Under the pieces are notes generated by a model, which saw nothing but the letters and a program-made list of their open reading frames with translations, made no database searches and was not told the DNA's origin. From an uncultured Solobacterium sp. (lineage in GTDB: Bacteria > Bacillota_I > Bacilli_A > Erysipelotrichales > Erysipelotrichaceae), in NCBI GenBank assembly GCA_900546285.1, contig URCJ01000037.1, positions 1-19,431 of the forward strand: a stretch of 19,431 nt of DNA, given 5' to 3'. Shown in pieces: positions 14,653 to 19,431 of the stretch. A program made the translations under genes and the position numbers. How positions within the stretch are numbered: position 1 is the stretch's first letter; every line of letters begins with the position of its first letter.

Positions 14653-16143
14653 ATGAAGTATGTGATGGCTCTTGACCAAGGGACTACTAGTTCTCGCTGT
14701 ATCATTTTTGATAAGTTGGGGAATATGGTTTCTGTGGCTCAAAAGGAATTTACTCAATACTATCCTCATCCTGCTTGGGTAGAACATGATGGTAAAGAAA
14801 TTTTTAGTTCAATTTTAGAAGTAGCAAGACTGGCTTTAAAACACGGAAGAATTAATCCAAGTGATGTGGCTAGTATCGGTATTACTAATCAAAGAGAAAC
14901 AACTTTGATATGGGATAAAGCAACGGGGGAACCTGTTTATAACGCGATTGTGTGGCAGTGCCGTAGAACTAGTGATATCATCGATGATCTAGTAGAAAAA
15001 GGCTATAGCGATATGATTAAGGAGAAAACAGGATTAGTACCTGATGCTTATTTCTCTGGTAGTAAGATTAAGTGGATTTTAGATAATGTAGAAGGGGTAA
15101 GAGATAGGGCTAACAAAGGTGAACTATATTTTGGTACTATTGATACTTGGTTAATTTATAATCTAACAGGTGGTAAGGTACATGTTACCGACTATACTAA
15201 CGCTTCTAGAACAATGTTGTTTAATATTAATACGTTAGAGTGGGATAAAGAATTATTAGAGTTACTAGATATTCCAGAGTCTTTATTGCCAGATGTTAAA
15301 CCTTCTAGTTATGTCTATGGTGAGACTGTTCCTGAGATGTTTAAGGCACCGATTAAGATAAGTGGGGCAGCAGGTGATCAACAATGTGCTTTATTTGGAC
15401 AATGCTGTTTTAATAAGGGTGAAATGAAGAATACCTATGGTACTGGCTGTTTCTTATTAATGAATACAGGTACTGATTTGGTTAGATCAAATAATGGTTT
15501 GGTAACTACGATTGCAGCTAGTGCTAATGGCAAGATTCAATATGCTCTAGAGGGTTCAATATTTATTGGTGGCGCTGTTATTCAGTGGTTAAGAGATGAA
15601 TTAAAGATAATTAATTTTGCTAGAGAGAGTGAAGTTTTGGCAAGTGAAGTAAGTGATACTGAAGGTGCTTATGTGGTTCCCGCTTTTACAGGACTAGGTG
15701 CTCCATATTGGTCACAACATGCTAGGGGTACAATTGTAGGTATTACTCGTGGTTTTAATAAGAATCATTTGGTTAGAGCTACTTTAGAATCTATAGCTTA
15801 TGAAACATATGATATTGTCAAGGCTATGGAAGAGGATGCTGGTGTAGTGGTTAGAGAGCTTAAGGTTGATGGTGGTGCTAGTGCTAATAATCTTTTGATG
15901 CAATTTCAAGCTGATTTATTAAATGCCAAGGTATATCGTCCTATGGTGACTGAGACTACGGCTTTGGGCGCTGCTTATTTAGCTGGTTTAGCTGTTGGCT
16001 TTTATAAGGATGAAGATGAGATCAAGTATAATTGGTCAATTGATAAGAGTTTCTCTAGTACGATGACTAAGGAAGTTAGGGATACAAAGATTAAAGGTTG
16101 GAAAAAAGCGATTGATACAGCTTTATTTTGGGCTAAATCGTGA
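14653..16143 (+). CDS. glpK: Glycerol kinase
   Basis: Phosphorylates glycerol to glycerol-3-phosphate with ATP (FGGY kinase fold, cytoplasm). The product is 496 aa, normal for GlpK. Visible: phosphate motif DQGTTSSR (8-15), glycerol-binding NQRET (79-83) and WQCRRTS (101-107), catalytic Asp242 in GAAGDQQCALFGQ (238-250), and GLGAPYW in the C-terminal half. In Enterococcus and relatives HPr phosphorylates a His a few residues before GDQQ (in HFYG); here the segment reads PEMFKAPIKISG, so this control site seems absent. GGAG (14639-14642) is ten bases before the ATG. There is no glpF or glpO/glpD next to it, so glycerol uptake and oxidation must be encoded elsewhere. Confidence 0.95.
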   Translation: MKYVMALDQGTTSSRCIIFDKLGNMVSVAQKEFTQYYPHPAWVEHDGKEIFSSILEVARLALKHGRINPSDVASIGITNQRETTLIWDKATGEPVYNAIVWQCRRTSDIIDDLVEKGYSDMIKEKTGLVPDAYFSGSKIKWILDNVEGVRDRANKGELYFGTIDTWLIYNLTGGKVHVTDYTNASRTMLFNINTLEWDKELLELLDIPESLLPDVKPSSYVYGETVPEMFKAPIKISGAAGDQQCALFGQCCFNKGEMKNTYGTGCFLLMNTGTDLVRSNNGLVTTIAASANGKIQYALEGSIFIGGAVIQWLRDELKIINFARESEVLASEVSDTEGAYVVPAFTGLGAPYWSQHARGTIVGITRGFNKNHLVRATLESIAYETYDIVKAMEEDAGVVVRELKVDGGASANNLLMQFQADLLNAKVYRPMVTETTALGAAYLAGLAVGFYKDEDEIKYNWSIDKSFSSTMTKEVRDTKIKGWKKAIDTALFWAKS

Positions 16144-16155
16144 TAATATTGTCTC

Positions 16156-16908
16156 ATGAATATTCCATTAATTTTAGCATTTTTATTTTTTGCGGGAGCC
16201 TTACTTGGCTATATACTAGAATTCTTTTTTAGAAATCTAATTAGTCATTCAGGTCCTCGTGGTAAGTATTTTATTAACCCAGGTTTTTGTAAGGGTCCTT
16301 ATCTTCCAATCTATGGTGTGGGTCTTACAACGATGTTTTGTATTACTTATACAGTAGATGCGTATTTGGATAATCCGCCAGCTATAGTAATTATTATCGG
16401 TATTACAATCGCAATGACACTTATTGAGTTTGTTGGTGGTGTTTTCTTGTTGAAAGTTATGAATATGCGTCTTTGGGATTATCGTAAAAGATGGGGTAAT
16501 GTCATGGGTGTTATTTGTCCATTGTTCTCTTTCTTTTGGGGTGCGATTGGTGCTGTTTATTATTTAGTAATTCGTCCAATTGCGATTGATGGTATTGTTT
16601 GGCTGACAAATAACTTGGCTTTCTCATTCTTTATCGGCTTGTTCTATGGCGTCTTCTTGATTGATAATTATGTTTCTACAAAAGAAGCTATTGATATTAA
16701 GCATTTTGGTGATATGCATGGTATTGTTGTTAAGTATGAAGAGCTTAAGGATTTACTTGCTCAAAAGCGTATTGAGGCTGAAAAGAAGCTTCCTTTCTTC
16801 AATCAAGTTAAAATTGAGAATATGTCTTTAAAGGATACTTTGTCTAAGTGTAGTGAAATCTTAGAAAATAAGGCAGAGGTTTTCCAAAACTTGCGTCATA
16901 AGAAATAA
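16156..16908 (+). CDS. CmpB-like putative ABC transporter permease (PF06541-type) membrane protein
   Basis: A 250-aa protein with about five hydrophobic helices (roughly 4-24, 52-72, 76-98, 112-136, 146-172) and a soluble helical C-terminus (about 185-250). Conserved-looking blocks are GYILEFFFRN (18-27), INPGFCKGPYLPIYGVG (40-56), MRLWDYRKRWGNVMGVICP (102-120) and IDNYVS (170-175), which I associate with the poorly understood ABC_trans_CmpB family of Bacillota membrane proteins. No ATPase partner is nearby, so a transport role is doubtful. It starts 12 bases after the glpK stop without a ribosome binding site. TAATAT (16144-16149) ends six bases before the ATG, so it may have its own leaderless promoter instead of relying on glpK. 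Confidence 0.7.
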   Translation: MNIPLILAFLFFAGALLGYILEFFFRNLISHSGPRGKYFINPGFCKGPYLPIYGVGLTTMFCITYTVDAYLDNPPAIVIIIGITIAMTLIEFVGGVFLLKVMNMRLWDYRKRWGNVMGVICPLFSFFWGAIGAVYYLVIRPIAIDGIVWLTNNLAFSFFIGLFYGVFLIDNYVSTKEAIDIKHFGDMHGIVVKYEELKDLLAQKRIEAEKKLPFFNQVKIENMSLKDTLSKCSEILENKAEVFQNLRHKK

Positions 16909-16964
16909 TCACATAATTTTCCATAATGTATACACACAGCTTTCACATTTGAAAGTTATCATTA

Positions 16965-17008
16965 GGGTACAAAGTAATTAAATGCTTTGTGTCTCCCTTT
17001 CGTTTATA
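16965..17008 (+). terminator. Probable terminator after the CmpB-like gene
   Basis: ACAAAG (16969-16974) pairs with CTTTGT (16985-16990), and GGG (16965-16967) can extend to CCC (16995-16997) with a bulge, followed by TTTCGTTTATAT. The stem is imperfect. A smaller hairpin, CTTTC (16940-16944) with GAAAG (16951-16955), lies upstream without a T run. The remaining bases between 16909 and 17072 show no coding potential. Confidence 0.45.
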
Positions 17009-17014
17009 TATTAA

Positions 17015-17050
17015 AAAGAAGTTCCACTTAGGTGGAATTTTCTTTATAAT
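17015..17050 (+). promoter_or_regulatory. Promoter overlapping a terminator-like hairpin, upstream of the zinc-ribbon gene
   Basis: A -35 TTCCAC (17022-17027), 17-bp spacer and -10 TATAAT (17045-17050). The same -35 bases form one arm of a hairpin: TTCCAC with GTGGAA (17032-17037), loop TTAG, extended by AAAGAA (17015-17020) with TTCTTT (17040-17045). In RNA read from upstream this would act as a second terminator. AGGAG (17058-17062) before the ATG at 17073 is the ribosome binding site. Confidence 0.6.
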
Positions 17051-17072
17051 ACTTTATAGGAGATTTTAAATT

Positions 17073-17420
17073 ATGAAGAATGAAGTTAAGTGTTATAGAT
17101 GTGGTCATAAGATTGATGTTAATTCAAAGAATTTAAGCGAACAGGTTACTTGTCCTCATTGCCAGGGTAAGATGGATTTGGATAAGAAAACAAAGACTAA
17201 GTATACCGTTTTGCGTTATATTTTTATCGTGCTTGTTTCTTTTGTTTTTGTGACAATGATTTTTGCGGTTACTAAATCTACGGCCATGATTGTTGCGTTG
17301 ACAATTTTATTGGCTTTTGGTTTATCTACCGTTTCTCAAAAAGTTGGTTTATGGTTAACTTATAAGTTATTTGGCTTATGCTATGAGCATGTGGAAATTG
17401 ACAAAAAGAGTAAAAAATAA
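17073..17420 (+). CDS. Small zinc-ribbon, two-helix membrane protein
   Basis: A 115-aa protein with an N-terminal zinc ribbon (Cys7, Cys10, Cys27, Cys30 in CYRCGHK and CPHCQGK), a lysine-rich linker (about 34-43), and two adjacent hydrophobic helices (about 46-66 and 68-85), then a basic tail ending in KKSKK. The ribbon would lie in the cytoplasm with a short membrane hairpin. Such rubredoxin-type ribbon plus membrane hairpin proteins are common and uncharacterised in Bacillota. Its own promoter and a following terminator (17423-17453) make it monocistronic. I assign no function. Confidence 0.65.
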   Translation: MKNEVKCYRCGHKIDVNSKNLSEQVTCPHCQGKMDLDKKTKTKYTVLRYIFIVLVSFVFVTMIFAVTKSTAMIVALTILLAFGLSTVSQKVGLWLTYKLFGLCYEHVEIDKKSKK

Positions 17421-17422
17421 GT

Positions 17423-17453
17423 AAAGTGGTTCAATATAGTGAGCCATTTTTTT
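17423..17453 (+). terminator. Rho-independent terminator after the zinc-ribbon gene
   Basis: TGGTTCA (17427-17433) pairs with TGAGCCA (17440-17446) with one G-U pair. The stem is extended by A-T pairs below, the loop is six bases and a run of seven T follows (17447-17453). Confidence 0.82.
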
Positions 17454-17463
17454 ATTATCTTAG

Positions 17464-17471
17464 TATAAAAT
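17464..17471 (+). promoter_or_regulatory. -10 element of the first YhfZ-like gene, leaderless arrangement
   Basis: TATAAAAT (17464-17471) ends six bases before the ATG at 17478. No ribosome binding sequence lies between it and the start, and the -35 region falls in the T-tract of the preceding terminator, so the -35 is weak. Confidence 0.5.
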
Positions 17472-17477
17472 ATAGCT

Positions 17478-18371
17478 ATGGATATCAATCAAAAAATAAT
17501 GGGTAAGAATGGGTTAGCTTGTGTTAAGATGGCTAAAAGCTTGATAAAGGTTCCAATTGGAGCTCGTATGCCAACAGTCAGTGAATTAGCAAACTCTAAT
17601 TGTATTCCGGTAGGAACTACCCATAATGCGTTAAGAACATTGATAGAGTATGGTGCGATAGAGATTATTCCTAGAGGCCATATGGGTTCTTTTTTGGTTG
17701 GTAAGGATGTTAAGAAGTTATTAAGTATAATTGGTGTTCAATATATTTTTGGGGCTATGCCTATAACAGAAAATAAATATTTTAAGGGTCTGGCATCAGG
17801 AATAATAAGTCAAATGAATAATGAATACAATGTTCCTATTAATTTGGCATATATGAGGGGTTCTAAGACTCGTATTGAGATGCTTATTAATGGTCGTTAT
17901 GATTTTGTGATTGTTTCTAAGATGGCTGCTAATGAGTATATTAAGAAAAATGGCGGTATCGATATTGTTTTGAATTTTGGGATTTTTTCTTATACTCAAA
18001 ATTATTCTTTAAAGTTTCATAATGCAAGTATTAATGAAATAAAAGATGGCATGAGAATCGGCATTGATCCTTGTTCTATCGATCAAATAAAGTTATCTAA
18101 GGATTTATGTAGAAAAAAGAAGGTTGAGTATATAGAAATATTATCTTCAAGAATGGATGATGAATTGGAGTTAGGAAATATTGATGCTGCTTTAATATAT
18201 GATGATAATATTATTTATGATGATATTCCTGTTGACGGGTCGTGTGCGGTTTTGATTGTTGATAGCGAAAAGATGGAAGTCGCTGAAATAATAAGGGATT
18301 TAATAGATAAAAGAGAAATTATAGAGATACAAAAACAAGTGGTTGAAGGTAAAATTAAGCCTAGGTATTAA
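17478..18371 (+). CDS. YhfZ-like GntR-type regulator with PBP2-like effector domain (copy 1)
   Basis: A 297-aa protein. Residues 1-75 form a winged helix-turn-helix: PTVSELANSNCIPVGTTHNA (32-51) is the recognition region and GHMGSFLV (67-74) the wing, as in the HTH_41/YhfZ family related to GntR. Residues 85-297 match the YhfZ C-terminal domain, which has a type 2 periplasmic-binding-protein fold (GASGI-like LASGIISQM, AYMRGSKTRIEM, GRYDF, IGIDPCSIDQ) and presumably binds a small effector. It is strongly similar to the next gene through the DNA-binding half and the first effector lobe. The likely target is its own operon or the gene after 19379. Effector unknown; in E. coli yhfZ sits in an uncharacterised sugar/amino-acid-like gene cluster. 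Confidence 0.75.
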   Translation: MDINQKIMGKNGLACVKMAKSLIKVPIGARMPTVSELANSNCIPVGTTHNALRTLIEYGAIEIIPRGHMGSFLVGKDVKKLLSIIGVQYIFGAMPITENKYFKGLASGIISQMNNEYNVPINLAYMRGSKTRIEMLINGRYDFVIVSKMAANEYIKKNGGIDIVLNFGIFSYTQNYSLKFHNASINEIKDGMRIGIDPCSIDQIKLSKDLCRKKKVEYIEILSSRMDDELELGNIDAALIYDDNIIYDDIPVDGSCAVLIVDSEKMEVAEIIRDLIDKREIIEIQKQVVEGKIKPRY

Positions 18372-18407
18372 TCTAAAATATTGCAAGCAAGATAGGGTGG
18401 AAATAAT

Positions 18408-19328
18408 ATGAATGTAAATCAAGAATTAATGAGCAAGAATGGATTAGCTTGTGTCAAGTTGGCAAAAAGTTTAATCAGAATTCCAATAGGAGGGCGTCTT
18501 CCTACGGTTAGTGAGTTTTCTATCGAAAATGATACTCCGATTGGAACTACTCATAATGCGTTAAAGACTTTGATTAAGAATGGAGCAATTGAGATTGTTT
18601 CAAGGGGTCATATGGGTTCTTTTTTGGTGAATAAAGATATAAAAAAATTATTGTGTTATGTAGGTGACCAATATATATTTGGGGCTATGCCTTTGCCTTA
18701 TACTAAACGTTTTGAGGGTTTGGCTTCAGGCTTGATAGCACAAATGGAAAATTCTTATGATATTCCTGTAAATCTAGCTTATATGAGGGGTTCTAAGACT
18801 AGAATTGAAATGTTAACGAGTGGTCGTTATGATTTTGCAATTGTATCTAAGTTGGCGGCTAAAGAGCATATGGAAAATCATGATGATGTAGTGATTGCTG
18901 TTGATTTCGGACCTTTTTCGTATACAAAACAACATGTTGTGATGTTTAGAAATAATGATGAAAAAGAAATTAAAGATGGAATGAAGATTGGTATTGATCC
19001 TTCTTCTATTGATCAAACAAAGTTGACTAGGCATATATGTGTAAATAAGGATGTTGAATTTGTGGAAGTTCAATATTTGAGGATGTTTGAAAAGATAATG
19101 GATGGTAGTATCGACGCAACAATAATGTGTATCGGTGAAGCAAATGGCCAGGCTTTAAATATTAATTATGTTCCTCTTGAAACGGAGCTTGATAGTACTA
19201 ATGCTGTTTTGGTTGTTAAGAGCGATAGAGAAGAACTTATCGCATTAATTAAGGAATTGATTGATAAGGATAAAATCTTAGATATTCAGAAGCAAGTTTT
19301 AGAGGGTAAGATACAGCCAAGCTACTAA
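18408..19328 (+). CDS. YhfZ-like GntR-type regulator with PBP2-like effector domain (copy 2)
   Basis: A 306-aa paralogue of the preceding gene, 36 bp downstream, with GGTGG (18395-18399) before the ATG. The N-terminal wHTH (PTVSEFSIENDTPIGTTHNA, 32-51; GHMGSFLV, 67-74) and blocks YIFGAMP, AYMRGSKTRIEM, GRYDFAIVSK and IGIDPSSIDQTKL are shared almost exactly. The second half diverges, including an extra stretch around residues 235-262 (CIGEANGQALN...), where copy 1 is shorter. Near-identical recognition helices suggest that both bind the same operator, while different C-terminal regions suggest different effectors or a heterodimer (inference). It is co-oriented and probably co-transcribed with copy 1. 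A strong promoter and another gene start right after it. Confidence 0.75.
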   Translation: MNVNQELMSKNGLACVKLAKSLIRIPIGGRLPTVSEFSIENDTPIGTTHNALKTLIKNGAIEIVSRGHMGSFLVNKDIKKLLCYVGDQYIFGAMPLPYTKRFEGLASGLIAQMENSYDIPVNLAYMRGSKTRIEMLTSGRYDFAIVSKLAAKEHMENHDDVVIAVDFGPFSYTKQHVVMFRNNDEKEIKDGMKIGIDPSSIDQTKLTRHICVNKDVEFVEVQYLRMFEKIMDGSIDATIMCIGEANGQALNINYVPLETELDSTNAVLVVKSDREELIALIKELIDKDKILDIQKQVLEGKIQPSY

Positions 19329-19366
19329 ATGTATGTGCTATAATTGGTATGCATTATGTATGTATA
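19328..19366 (+). promoter_or_regulatory. Extended -10 promoter with GTATG repeats
   Basis: TGCTATAAT (19336-19344) is a full extended -10. ATGTATGT occurs at 19328-19335 overlapping its upstream edge and again at 19357-19364 downstream, with GGTATGCAT (19346-19354) between. These repeats are candidate binding sites for the adjacent YhfZ-like regulators. AAGGAG (19367-19372) serves the ATG at 19379. Confidence 0.6.
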
Positions 19367-19378
19367 AAGGAGATAGAA

Positions 19379-19431
19379 ATGTTCAAATTAATTAAGGCAA
19401 CAAATTATGATGATATGTCAAGAAAAGCTGC
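19379..19431 (+). CDS. Start of a gene resembling glucosamine-6-phosphate deaminase (3' cut by window end)
   Basis: Only 17 complete codons are visible: MFKLIKATNYDDMSRKA. The pattern M-x-x-(hydrophobic)-(hydrophobic)-x-x-x-x-Y-x-(D/E)-M-S-(R/K)-K-A is that of NagB-type glucosamine-6-phosphate deaminases/isomerases and their close relatives. It has a good ribosome binding site (AAGGAG, seven bases upstream) and a strong promoter. If correct, the tandem YhfZ-like regulators probably control amino-sugar or sugar-phosphate use. With so few residues the call is tentative. Confidence 0.45.
   Translation, partial: MFKLIKATNYDDMSRKA

Overview
AT-rich window from a low-GC Gram-positive bacterium. 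TGA is used as a stop, ribosome binding sites are of the GGAGG type, and there is a T-box leader, a MurT/GatD pair, an ECF transporter core next to truA, class II fructose-bisphosphate aldolase and a tad-like pilus operon. I infer Erysipelotrichia or a nearby Bacillota lineage. No rRNA, tRNA, insertion sequence, prophage or CRISPR array is visible.

Region 1 (1-3807, +) is the 3' end of a tad/type IV-like pilus or secretion operon. It holds a 5'-truncated T2SSF-type membrane platform protein, a TadE-like pseudopilin candidate, a secreted protein with an InlB B-repeat and an Ig-like domain, and four very small membrane-anchored proteins. Two of these (44 and 35 aa) are easily missed. Genes are packed with ATGA overlaps. 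The last four proteins share an N-terminal motif, often ending in Glu-Tyr, directly before their only membrane helix.

Region 2 (3810-7955, +) is a promoter, a methionine T-box leader (specifier ATG, UGGU bulge), metG, murT and gatD, closed by a perfect 14-bp bidirectional terminator. The GatD-like protein lacks the glutaminase cysteine and the matching histidine, which is the most unexpected protein-level observation here.

Region 3 (7954-10391, -) holds an AAA_14/DUF4143 ATPase, whose promoter is covered by three repeats spaced exactly 33 bp apart, and fba with its own terminator.

Region 4 (10461-13653, +) is ecfA1-ecfA2-ecfT-truA: the energizing module of an ECF vitamin transporter plus tRNA pseudouridine synthase. 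It meets an S66 peptidase gene on the minus strand tail to tail, with a 21-bp overlap of coding sequence.

Region 5 (14612-17460, +) has glpK, a CmpB-like membrane protein and a small zinc-ribbon membrane protein. The glpK and S66 peptidase promoters share one palindromic -10 element. Region 6 (17464-19431, +) has two tandem YhfZ-like GntR/PBP regulators, then a strong extended -10 promoter and the start of a gene resembling glucosamine-6-phosphate deaminase. Several genes (ecfA1, the S66 peptidase, the CmpB-like gene, the first yhfZ-like gene) have a -10 hexamer ending 6-7 nt before ATG and no Shine-Dalgarno sequence, suggesting leaderless transcription.
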